From Arsenophonus sp052174535 (GTDB lineage: Bacteria > Pseudomonadota > Gammaproteobacteria > Enterobacterales > Enterobacteriaceae), in contig JBQMRQ010000023.1 in assembly GCA_052174535.1 (NCBI GenBank), positions 1 to 31,189 of the forward strand: a DNA stretch of 31,189 nt, written 5' to 3'. The number at the start of each line of letters is the position of its first letter. Positions within the stretch are counted from its first letter, which is position 1. Shown here in pieces: positions 1-7,202 of the stretch. The position numbers and the translations under genes were made by a program. Below the pieces are notes generated by a model. That model was not told where the DNA came from, searched no databases, and worked only from the letters and a program-made list of their open reading frames with translations.

Positions 1-1798
1 CAGATTCAATATCTTTACCTAATTCATTACGCATTGCACGAATACGGCCATACTCAAAACCACACAATACAATATCACCTTTATTAAGAGTGCCTTCTTG
101 AACTAAAATCGTAGCAACCGAACCACGGCCTTTATCTAGATAAGACTCGATAACAACACCACTTGCCATACCAGTACGAACCGCTTTCAGTTCTAATACT
201 TCAGCTTGCAATAAGATTGCCTCTAATAATTCATCAATGCCTGTTCCTTTTTTAGCAGATACATTGATAAATTGATTTTCACCACCCCACTCTTCAGCCA
301 AAATACCATATTGCGACAACTCATTTTTTATACGATCAGGATCAGCTTCATGCTTATCAATTTTATTAACTGCAACAACAACGGGCACATTAGCAGCTTT
401 GGCATGCTGAATTGCTTCTATCGTTTGAGGCATAACACCATCATCTGCTGCAACAACTAAAACAACAATATCCGTTGCTTTAGCACCACGTGCACGCATC
501 GAAGTAAATGCAGCATGTCCTGGTGTATCTAAAAAGGTAATCATACCTTTATCTGTTTTAACATGATAAGCACCTATGTGCTGCGTGATACCACCGGCTT
601 CATCCGATGCAACTTTAGTTGAACGAATATAGTCAAGTAATGAGGTTTTACCATGGTCAACATGCCCCATGATCGTAACAACTGGCGCTCGAGGTTCTGC
701 AATTGCTTCACCTGTATCACGATCATTTAAAATTGCTTCTTCCAGCTCATTTTCACGCCATAAAATAACTTTATGCCCCATCTCTTCTGCTACAAGTTGT
801 GCTGTTTCTTGATCAACAATCCGATTAATAGTTACCATCGCACCCATTTTCATCATGGTCTTGATAACTTGGGAACCTTTAACTGCCATCTTATTTGCTA
901 ATTCAGCTACCGAGATAGTTTCGCCAATAACAACATCACGGTTAATAACCGTGACCGGTTTTGTAAAACTTTGATGTAATAAACTGGATTTTTTCTGTTT
1001 ACCTTTGATTTTATTGGTGCGGCCAACTGCTCGCTCTGCTTCGCGATCAGCTTTCTCAGAATGTTTATTATTTTTTTTCTGCCGAGTAGCCTTCCCTCCT
1101 CGATTTCGAACTCGACGGCCTTCTTCTTGAGCATCATTTTCATCTTCTGCTTCACGAGCATGACGAGAAGTTGTGGTATGATAATCTATATTATCTTCCA
1201 CTTCATCATCACTACTCCAACTCTTGGAGTTTTCCTCTGCCATACGACGAGCTTCTTCAGCAACCCGTTTAGCTTCAGCTTCGATTTTACGTTGCATTTC
1301 TTCTTCAGCTTTACGTTTAAGCTCTATTGCCTCAGTTTCACGACACTGTTTTTTAGTATAAGCAGTTAAATATTGATTAGCTTTAGCTGTTTTTTGCTTA
1401 TTTTTATTTTGCTTTATTTTCTCTTTTTCAGCTACTTCATATTTTTCTTTTTTTTCTGTTTCATGCTTCACTTGTTCTTTAGCTTTCGTGTTTTCTAAGG
1501 AAAAGCGATCAATATATATGTGTTTTTTACGAACTTCAATATTGACTGATTTACTTTTCCCGCCAGCACTCGGTACACTTAATATGGTACGAGTTTTTCG
1601 CTGTAGTGTTAATTTGCCAGTTTGATTACCTATCGTTCCATCCTCACGATTTAAGTGTGCAAGTAAAGTTTCTTTCTCATTTTGAAAAACAGGATCATTT
1701 TCAGTTTTTTTTATTCCAGCATCAGCAAACTGCTGTACCAAGCGTTCAACTGAAGTTTGAACCTCTGCTGCCAATGATTTTACAGTTTCATCTGCCAT
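1..1798 (-). CDS. infB: Translation initiation factor IF-2 (5' part; gene runs off the left edge)
   Basis: GTPase that places fMet-tRNA on the 30S subunit and promotes subunit joining. About 599 codons are open from the ATG at 1796-1798 to the window edge with no stop, so only the C-terminal part is missing. The first ~50 residues form the IF2-N-type start (MADETVKSLAAE, then KLTLQRKTR). A long charged Lys/Glu/Arg linker follows, then a second IF2-N-like segment (IGETISVAELANKMAVKG). The G domain starts near residue 370: G1 GHVDHGKT at about 377-384, G3 DTPGHAAF, G4 NKID. It begins 21 bases after the nusA stop, the usual nusA-infB arrangement, and is probably cotranscribed. One conserved-looking Arg in the KVILRREN segment of the E. 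coli protein reads Trp here (KVILWREN). The gene appears functional in the part seen. Confidence 0.97.
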   Translation of the reverse strand, partial: MADETVKSLAAEVQTSVERLVQQFADAGIKKTENDPVFQNEKETLLAHLNREDGTIGNQTGKLTLQRKTRTILSVPSAGGKSKSVNIEVRKKHIYIDRFSLENTKAKEQVKHETEKKEKYEVAEKEKIKQNKNKQKTAKANQYLTAYTKKQCRETEAIELKRKAEEEMQRKIEAEAKRVAEEARRMAEENSKSWSSDDEVEDNIDYHTTTSRHAREAEDENDAQEEGRRVRNRGGKATRQKKNNKHSEKADREAERAVGRTNKIKGKQKKSSLLHQSFTKPVTVINRDVVIGETISVAELANKMAVKGSQVIKTMMKMGAMVTINRIVDQETAQLVAEEMGHKVILWRENELEEAILNDRDTGEAIAEPRAPVVTIMGHVDHGKTSLLDYIRSTKVASDEAGGITQHIGAYHVKTDKGMITFLDTPGHAAFTSMRARGAKATDIVVLVVAADDGVMPQTIEAIQHAKAANVPVVVAVNKIDKHEADPDRIKNELSQYGILAEEWGGENQFINVSAKKGTGIDELLEAILLQAEVLELKAVRTGMASGVVIESYLDKGRGSVATILVQEGTLNKGDIVLCGFEYGRIRAMRNELGKDIES

Positions 1799-1819
1799 TC
1801 TGTTCCTTCCTGCTACAAA

Positions 1820-3334
1820 TTATTTTGGATCGTTGCCAAACCAGCAAATATTGCGTGCAGCCATAATAATTTCACCAGCCTGTTTATCATTTAGCCCTTC
1901 TTCAATATCTCTCAGATCATCGATTCCCTGCTCAGCAAGATCTTCTAATGTAGATATACCATGAGAAGCTAGGTTCTTTCCTAAAACATAATTCATACCT
2001 AGTAGATTTAACAGATCCTCAGTTGGCTTATTATTAGCCATACTTTCTTTTTGAGCTAATTTTAATGTTGTCAGCGCCGCTTTCGCTTTTTTACGCAAAA
2101 CTTCAATCGTTGTTTCATCAAGACCTTTAATTTCTAATAGTTCGTTGATTGGTACATAAGCTAATTCTTCTAATGTAGAAAAACCTTCTTCAACTAAAGA
2201 AGTAGCAAATTCCTCATCAAGATCAAGATGCTTAACAAAAGTATTAATAGATGCATCTGCTTCTTCTTGATGTTTAGCCTCAAGTTCTTCTGCTGTCATT
2301 GTATTTAATTCCCATCTGTCATCTCTACGATGTTTCTTCAGTAACTGAGAAGCTAAGCGAACATTTTGTCCATTGCGGCCAATTGCCTGAGCCAAATTAC
2401 TACTTTCAACGGCAACATCCATCGTACATTTATCTTCATCAACAACAATAGAAACAACATCAGCTGGTGCCATCGCATTAATTACAAATTGTGCAGGATT
2501 ATCATCCCATAGAATAATATCAATACGCTCACCACCAAGTTCGTTTGATACTGCTTGCACTCTTGCGCCACGCATCCCAACACAAGCGCCTACTGGATCA
2601 ATACGTTTATCATTTGTCTTTACAGCAATTTTTGCCCGAGATCCTGGGTCACGAACGGCAGCTTTAATTTCAATAATTTCTTCACCGATTTCAGGTACTT
2701 CTATGTGAAATAATTTCACTAACATTTCAGGACAAGAACGGCTAACAAACAGTTGTGCTCCACGCGCTTCTGGGCGTACATTGTATAATAGACCACGTAC
2801 ACGGTCACCTAGTCGAAAGTTTTCACGTGGTAACATATCTTCCCGTAAAATTACTGCTTCGGCATTATTACTTAAATCCAATGTAATATTTTCACGGTTA
2901 ACTTTTTTTACTACCCCGGTAATAATCTCACCTTGTTGTTCACGAAATTGCTCAACAACCATTGCTCTTTCAGCTTCACGTATCTTTTGAACAATAACCT
3001 GTTTTGCAGTTTGAGTGGTAATACGGTCAAACGTTACAGACTCTATTTGATCCTCTACATAATCGCCTGATTTTATCTCTGAATCTTCAAATTTTGCTGC
3101 ATCTAAAGTAATTTCACGTGTTGGCTTTATGACTTCTTCAACTACCAACCAACGTCGAAATGTATCAAAATCTCCAGTTTTACGATCAATGTTAACGCGA
3201 ATATCAATTTCTTGTTCATATTTTTTTTTAGTAGCTGTTGCTAATGCTGTTTCAAGTGCCTCAAAGATTTTTTCGCGAGGAAGCGATTTTTCATTAGAAA
3301 CCGCTTCCACAACAGCCAGAATTTCTTTATTCAT
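1820..3334 (-). CDS. nusA: Transcription termination/antitermination factor NusA
   Basis: RNA polymerase-associated factor acting in pausing, Rho-dependent and intrinsic termination and rRNA antitermination. At 504 residues it is slightly longer than the ~495 of E. coli. Domains in order: N-terminal RNAP-binding domain (1 to ~130, MNKEILAVVEAVSNEK), S1 domain (~135-200, GEIITGVVKKVNRENITLDL), KH1 and KH2 (~230-350, VGACVGMRGARVQAV and AIGRNGQNVRLASQL), then two acidic repeats ending AARNICWFGNDPK. After the second KH domain there is a basic insert (LLKKHRRDDRWELN) where E. coli has a shorter SGWELN. The gene is followed at once by infB. The gene that normally precedes it, rimP, is here a pseudogene, so nusA must be expressed through the rimP remnant or from a nearer promoter. 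Confidence 0.97.
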   Translation of the reverse strand: MNKEILAVVEAVSNEKSLPREKIFEALETALATATKKKYEQEIDIRVNIDRKTGDFDTFRRWLVVEEVIKPTREITLDAAKFEDSEIKSGDYVEDQIESVTFDRITTQTAKQVIVQKIREAERAMVVEQFREQQGEIITGVVKKVNRENITLDLSNNAEAVILREDMLPRENFRLGDRVRGLLYNVRPEARGAQLFVSRSCPEMLVKLFHIEVPEIGEEIIEIKAAVRDPGSRAKIAVKTNDKRIDPVGACVGMRGARVQAVSNELGGERIDIILWDDNPAQFVINAMAPADVVSIVVDEDKCTMDVAVESSNLAQAIGRNGQNVRLASQLLKKHRRDDRWELNTMTAEELEAKHQEEADASINTFVKHLDLDEEFATSLVEEGFSTLEELAYVPINELLEIKGLDETTIEVLRKKAKAALTTLKLAQKESMANNKPTEDLLNLLGMNYVLGKNLASHGISTLEDLAEQGIDDLRDIEEGLNDKQAGEIIMAARNICWFGNDPK

Positions 3335-3356
3335 CCTAGTTGCCTCATTAGCTTTA

Positions 3357-3819
3357 TTAAAAGTGGGGGTACCAGGTTAGCTTTCTGGATGTTTTTAGTG
3401 CAAACATTTTGTCCTTGCCATCCACAGTAACCATAATTATGTTGTCATCAACAGCTTTAATTATACTTGCCATTTACAACGATTCTATATTGCTATTCTT
3501 AATGTTAAATTCACTTATTTAAAAAATAAAACGCTGATAGCGTGTAACAATAAAGAGCGAATGATCAAGTCCTAGTGAAGATATTTCCAGAGGTTATATA
3601 GTTTTGAGACCGGATTTTTAATATTTAGTACTGCATTGACATGGCGGCTAACATCACCACAATCATCAACAGTAATATCATTTTTATTATCAATATAAAT
3701 GCCTAACGTCGAAAATCGTGTTGGAATAAAACTTCAGATAAACAAATTCAAAATCTAGAGCTTTCTACTGGTACCTGTGAAATCATCGATATTAATTTTT
3801 AATGTGGATAAAATCCCAT
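3357..3819 (-). pseudogene. rimP: rimP (ribosome maturation factor) pseudogene
   Basis: RimP helps 30S maturation in enterobacteria. On the minus strand the whole gene can be followed, but in changing frames. From 3819: an ATG start like MG-LSTLK; KLISMISQVPVES (E. coli KLTEMITAPVEA); RFSTLGIYIDNKNDITVDDC matching the STLRIYIDSEDGINVDDC block; SRHVNAVLNIKNP; a frameshift, then EISSLGLDHSLF (E. coli EVSSPGLDRPLF); a stop; SIIKAVDDNIIMVTVDGKD; another frameshift, then NIQKANLVP; a further extra base, and HF-stop at 3357-3359. At least three frameshifts and several stops exclude a normal product. Its position upstream of nusA and downstream of tRNA-fMet is exactly that of rimP in E. coli. Confidence 0.92.
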
Positions 3820-3870
3820 TTCCAGATATAAAAAAGGTTAAAAGCCCAGTAATTCTGTTTTAAATAACAG

Positions 3871-3893
3871 AAAACCCCGAAAACCGGGGTTTT
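3871..3893 (-). terminator. Intrinsic terminator after tRNA-fMet
   Basis: Perfect 9-bp arms (AAAACCCCG at 3871-3879 and CGGGGTTTT at 3885-3893) around a 5-nt loop. Read on the minus strand the right-hand arm ends in a T run. It lies between the tRNA-fMet gene and the rimP remnant, where it would end or attenuate the tRNA transcript. The A-tract and T-tract on both sides also make it plausible in the other direction. The remaining bases up to the tRNA (3894-4009) show nothing I can assign. Confidence 0.8.
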
Positions 3894-4009
3894 ATCAACT
3901 GGACCCTATAATACTGCTAGTAGGTTTAGGTGTTAACCCCCCTGACTCAGTACTCTTTTAATACGAAGATAATTCAATAAAACGCTGAAATACTTCATAA
4001 TCTAAAAAG

Positions 4010-4086
4010 TGGTTGCGGGAGCCGGATTTGAACCGACGACCTTCGGGTTATGAGCCCGATGAGCTACCAAGCTGCTCCATCCCGCG
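4010..4086 (-). tRNA. metY: Initiator tRNA-fMet (CAU)
   Basis: 77 bases including an encoded CCA, almost identical to the E. coli initiator tRNA. The 5' end CGCGGG has the unpaired first base typical of initiators. The anticodon stem carries three G-C pairs (CGGGCTCATAACCCG), the hallmark for P-site binding. The T-loop reads GGTTCAAATCC. It lies upstream of rimP-nusA-infB, the position of metY in E. coli. Confidence 0.98.
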
Positions 4087-4145
4087 TTCGGAAATTTTGC
4101 AATATTACGCTGATAATATATGAAATGCAAGTTATCTTTGATATA

Positions 4146-4237
4146 TGGTGCCGAGAACGGGATTTGAACCCGTATACCTTGTTTTGATAGGTACTACCAC
4201 CTCAAGGTAGCGTGTATACCAATTTCACCACCTCGGC
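4146..4237 (-). tRNA. leuU: tRNA-Leu (GAG)
   Basis: 92 bases with encoded CCA, starting GCCGAGGTGGTGAAATTGG. The anticodon loop lies in CTACCTTGAGGTGGTAG, giving anticodon GAG. The long variable arm is class II, as expected for Leu (TACCT stem, 9-nt loop, AGGTA). It follows secG as leuU does in E. coli. The argG gene that separates leuU from metY in E. coli is missing, leaving a 59-bp spacer. Confidence 0.97.
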
Positions 4238-4296
4238 AATATACACCAGTAAGGAAAATTTTTTAATACTACCTCACTACACAAGCTTTTGTTTAA

Positions 4297-4641
4297 TTAA
4301 TGAGGAATATCGTTTGTTGCTGCTACAGGCGCTGTAGGGACTTCTCTTCCTGTTGATTTCTCAGCTTTAACAGGTTTACTAATGTTTTCCCATTTACTTC
4401 TAGTCACACTTTTATTAATGCTTAAATTACCTAAAATTAAGCTGATAATAAAGAATAATGTTGCAAAGATAGCCGTCATCTGTGTCATAAAATTACCTGA
4501 TCCTGATGAACCAAATAATGTTGTAGAAGCACCTGCACCGAATGAAGCTCCTGTATCAGCACCTTTTCCTTGCTGCAGTAAGACCATACCAATCAGCGTA
4601 ATTGAGACTAACAAAAAGATAACTAAAAGGATTATGTACAT
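4297..4641 (-). CDS. secG: Protein translocase subunit SecG
   Basis: Small inner-membrane subunit of the SecYEG channel that assists preprotein translocation. At 114 residues it is near the 110 of E. coli. It has a first hydrophobic helix (MYIILLVIFLLVSITLIGMVLL), the conserved cytoplasmic loop (QQGKGADTGASFGAGAS, then LFGSSGSGNF), a second helix (ATLFFIISLILGNL) and a polar tail ending in NDIPH, like the E. coli NDIPN-type end. It sits between glmM and tRNA-Leu in the usual enterobacterial order. A glmM-side hairpin (4840-4859) suggests that it has its own promoter. Confidence 0.97.
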   Translation of the reverse strand: MYIILLVIFLLVSITLIGMVLLQQGKGADTGASFGAGASTTLFGSSGSGNFMTQMTAIFATLFFIISLILGNLSINKSVTRSKWENISKPVKAEKSTGREVPTAPVAATNDIPH

Positions 4642-4687
4642 AGTTAACTACCTGTTTGAGAATAAAATTTGGAATAACCCATTTACT

Positions 4688-4708
4688 ACTACTTATTCCA
4701 TAAGTAGT
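4688..4708. promoter_or_regulatory. Inverted repeat in the secG leader
   Basis: Perfect 8-bp inverted repeat ACTACTTA (4688-4695) / TAAGTAGT (4701-4708) with a 5-nt loop, 47-67 bases before the secG start. There is no T run directly after it on the minus strand, so an operator or a leader hairpin is as likely as a terminator. No regulator can be named. In DNA this AT-rich, short palindromes also arise by chance. Confidence 0.3.
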
Positions 4709-4839
4709 TACTTTAAAAAAGTAGTTTTGAACATTAACTAAATTTTAGTTAAAAAGCAAGATTATTTTTATCTTATTTTTGCACTTTATTTTTAAAAAAT
4801 AAAAAACATTATTTTCCGAATTCAGTTGGAAAAATAATT

Positions 4840-4859
4840 TAATACTTACTTAAGTATTA
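4840..4859 (-). terminator. Candidate terminator after glmM
   Basis: Perfect 9-bp arms TAATACTTA (4840-4848) and TAAGTATTA (4851-4859), 28 bases beyond the glmM stop. The minus strand continues with AATTATTTTT. The stem is AT-only with a very tight loop, so a few central pairs would open. It would end the folP-glmM transcript. The rest of 4709-4887 is AT-rich with no gene. Confidence 0.45.
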
Positions 4860-4887
4860 GATTTTTTATAAAAATAGTGTATTTTAC

Positions 4888-6216
4888 TTATTTGATTGCA
4901 TTGGCGATGCAATTAGCCATTGCCGTAACCTGGTTTTCATTCTCACCTTCCACCATAACGCGAATTAAAGGCTCAGTACCTGATTTACGTAATAAAACTC
5001 GTCCTCTACCTGCTAGTTTATTTTTTACTTGATTTACTATATTTAAAACATCTTTTTTATCCAATGGATTATGATCACCGGAAAAACTTACATTTACCAA
5101 TGCCTGAGGCATCAATTTAATTTCTCTGCAGAGATCATAAAGACTCATATGATTACGGATCATCGCACTTAGAACTTGTAAGGCAGCAATAATACCATCA
5201 CCTGTTGTACTTTTATCTAATAAAATAATGTGCCCTGAATTTTCAGCACCTAGTCGCCATCCTTGCTCTTGTAATTTTTCGAGAATATAACGGTCACCGA
5301 CTTTTGCCCGAATAAAAGGTATATCCAATTGTTGTAGGGCTAATTTTAACCCAGTATTACTCATTAAGGTGCCAACAACACCACCGTGCAATTGACCTTG
5401 TCGAAGTGCATCACGTGCAATAATATAAAGAATTTGATCCCCATCTATTTTATTACCGTGATGATCAACCATTATTACCCGATCACCATCACCATCAAAA
5501 GCAAGACCAATGTCCGCTTTTTCTGTTACTACACGTTTTTGCAACAGAAAAACGTCAGTCGCCCCACAATCCTGATTAATATTTAGTCCATTTGGTTCAC
5601 AGCTAATTGCAATAACCTCTGCACCAAGCTCAGTTAAAACATTCGGTGCAATATGATATGTTGCACCATTAGCACAATCTAAAACTATTTTTAATCTATT
5701 TAAATTTTGGTCACTGGGAAATGTCCCTTTGCAATACTCTATATAACGTCCAGCAGCATCAACAATACGACTCGCTCGTCCTAATGCGGCAGATTCAACA
5801 CAAGTAAGTGGTTTCTCCATCTCAGATTCAATTGCTTCTTCTACGTCATCAGGTAATTTAGTTCCATTAATCGAAAAGAATTTAATTCCATTATCATAAT
5901 ATGGATTATGGGAAGCAGAAATAACAATACCAGCTTCTGCACGGTATGTGCGTGTTAAATAAGCAATCGCTGGCGTAGGCATAGGTCCTGTAAATGCAGC
6001 GGATAATCCAGCTGCAGCAAGACCCGCTTCTAAAGAAGATTCCAACATATAACCTGAAATACGTGTATCTTTACCTATGATTATTTTACGAGAACCATGG
6101 CGAGATAAAACCTTGCCAGCTGCCCAACCCAATTTCAAAACAAAATCAGGGGTAATTGGATTTTCTCCTACTTTACCACGAATACCATCGGTGCGAAAAT
6201 ATTTTCGCTTATTCAT
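4888..6216 (-). CDS. glmM: Phosphoglucosamine mutase
   Basis: Converts glucosamine-6-phosphate to glucosamine-1-phosphate, the step before GlmU in UDP-GlcNAc synthesis for peptidoglycan and lipid A. 442 residues against 445 in E. coli, with all domains present. Visible motifs: the phosphoserine loop GIVISASHNPYYDNG (about residues 97-111), the metal-binding DGDGDR, a sugar-binding GAENSGH, and the phosphate-binding RKSGTEPLIRVMVEG near the C-terminus. Its start overlaps the folP stop by 8 bases, so the two are translationally coupled as in E. coli. Odd: the N-terminal motif normally read YFGTDGIRG is YFRTDGIRG here (codon CGC), a Gly-to-Arg change at a nearly invariant position. The reading frame is otherwise undisturbed. 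Confidence 0.96.
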   Translation of the reverse strand: MNKRKYFRTDGIRGKVGENPITPDFVLKLGWAAGKVLSRHGSRKIIIGKDTRISGYMLESSLEAGLAAAGLSAAFTGPMPTPAIAYLTRTYRAEAGIVISASHNPYYDNGIKFFSINGTKLPDDVEEAIESEMEKPLTCVESAALGRASRIVDAAGRYIEYCKGTFPSDQNLNRLKIVLDCANGATYHIAPNVLTELGAEVIAISCEPNGLNINQDCGATDVFLLQKRVVTEKADIGLAFDGDGDRVIMVDHHGNKIDGDQILYIIARDALRQGQLHGGVVGTLMSNTGLKLALQQLDIPFIRAKVGDRYILEKLQEQGWRLGAENSGHIILLDKSTTGDGIIAALQVLSAMIRNHMSLYDLCREIKLMPQALVNVSFSGDHNPLDKKDVLNIVNQVKNKLAGRGRVLLRKSGTEPLIRVMVEGENENQVTAMANCIANAIK

Positions 6217-7057
6217 AATTATTTGTTTCCCTTATTAAAAAGGTTTCTTGAATAATCTTCATAGCCTGTACAGTTTCTTTAACATCATGAGCACGAATAA
6301 TCTGTGCTCCTTGTATAGCTGCGATAACTGCGCACGCAATACCGCCAATAAGCCGTTCTTTTAGTGGTACATCTAATAATTCACCAATCATAGATTTACG
6401 TGACATACCAACTAGTAGCGGTACTCCTAAAGTATGAAATTCATTCAATTTCGCTAATAATTGATAATTATGCGACAGGTTTTTACCAAAACCAAAACCT
6501 GGGTCAATAATCAGAGAATTTTTTGTAATCCCAGCTGCTTCACAGCGTTCAATTTCATCCGATAAATACTGTTTTACTTCTGTAACTACATTTTTATAAT
6601 TAGGTGCTTGTTGCATTGTCTTAGGTTGACCTATCATATGCATGATACAGATCAGTAACTCTGTTTTAGCTGCAGCCTCTAATGCGCCAGCTTCATGTAA
6701 CGATCTAATATCATTAATAATATGAGCACCTGCTCTAGCAGCTTCTGTCATAATAACAGCTTTAGATGTATCAATAGAAATCCAAACATCAAAACGATCA
6801 GTTACTGCTTCAACTATAGGGATAACCCGATCAAGTTCTTGCTGTAGGCTAACTTCACTAGCGCCTGGACGGGTTGATTCACCACCAATATCGATAATTT
6901 CTGCACCATGGTTAACCATGGTAGCTACATGTTTTAGAGCATAGTCATAATGACTGTATATACCACCATCAAAAAAAGAATCTGGAGTAACATTTAATAT
7001 TCCCATAACGATAGGACGATTAAGATTAAGCTCTATTTTTTTGGAAGAAATTTTCAT
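6209..7057 (-). CDS. folP: Dihydropteroate synthase
   Basis: Joins p-aminobenzoate to 6-hydroxymethyl-dihydropterin diphosphate in folate synthesis (the sulfonamide target). TIM-barrel protein of 282 residues from the ATG at 7055-7057, the same size as the E. coli enzyme. An in-frame TTG two codons upstream is less likely because homologues begin at this Met. Signature motifs: MGILNVTPDSF (~18-28), GAEIIDIGGESTRPG, SIDTSK, GAHIINDI, MHMIGQPKTMQ, DPGFGFGKN, LVGMSRKSMIG and the final RAHDVKETVQAM. The loop after PDSF reads FDGG where E. coli has SDGG. It overlaps glmM by 8 bases and begins 24 bases after a strong hairpin that separates it from ftsH. Confidence 0.96.
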   Translation of the reverse strand: MKISSKKIELNLNRPIVMGILNVTPDSFFDGGIYSHYDYALKHVATMVNHGAEIIDIGGESTRPGASEVSLQQELDRVIPIVEAVTDRFDVWISIDTSKAVIMTEAARAGAHIINDIRSLHEAGALEAAAKTELLICIMHMIGQPKTMQQAPNYKNVVTEVKQYLSDEIERCEAAGITKNSLIIDPGFGFGKNLSHNYQLLAKLNEFHTLGVPLLVGMSRKSMIGELLDVPLKERLIGGIACAVIAAIQGAQIIRAHDVKETVQAMKIIQETFLIRETNNYE

Positions 7058-7080
7058 AAGCAACTTATATTCAACTAAAT

Positions 7081-7111
7081 AAAACCCCCAGGAAATAGTC
7101 TCTGGGGTTTT
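7081..7111 (-). terminator. Terminator between ftsH and folP
   Basis: AAAACCCCCAG (7081-7091) pairs with CTGGGGTTTT (7102-7111) with one bulged C and a 10-nt loop. On the minus strand the stem is followed by a TTTTATTT tract. It ends the ftsH transcript, implying that folP-glmM relies on a promoter very close to its start or on read-through. Confidence 0.75.
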
Positions 7112-7147
7112 GATTATTTATTCATTTTACTAGAGAACCAATGATCA

Positions 7148-7202
7148 TTAACTATTCTCTGTATTACTATCATTATTATTTTCATGCACACTATCTTTAT
7201 CT
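7148..7202 (-). other. Former C-terminal codons of ftsH, now out of frame
   Basis: Directly after the ftsH stop, the next minus-strand frame reads a polar, acidic stretch (KDKDSVHENNNDSNTENS) ending in its own TAA at 7148-7150. The FtsH tail is normally polar and variable. The simplest reading is that a single-base frameshift created the present stop and stranded the last ~20 codons. Confidence 0.45.

Noticed and set aside
907..1369. Open frames of 84 and 102 codons overlapping the infB linker
   Set aside because: They lie on other frames of the charged Lys/Glu-rich infB linker; infB itself is open and matches IF2 throughout.
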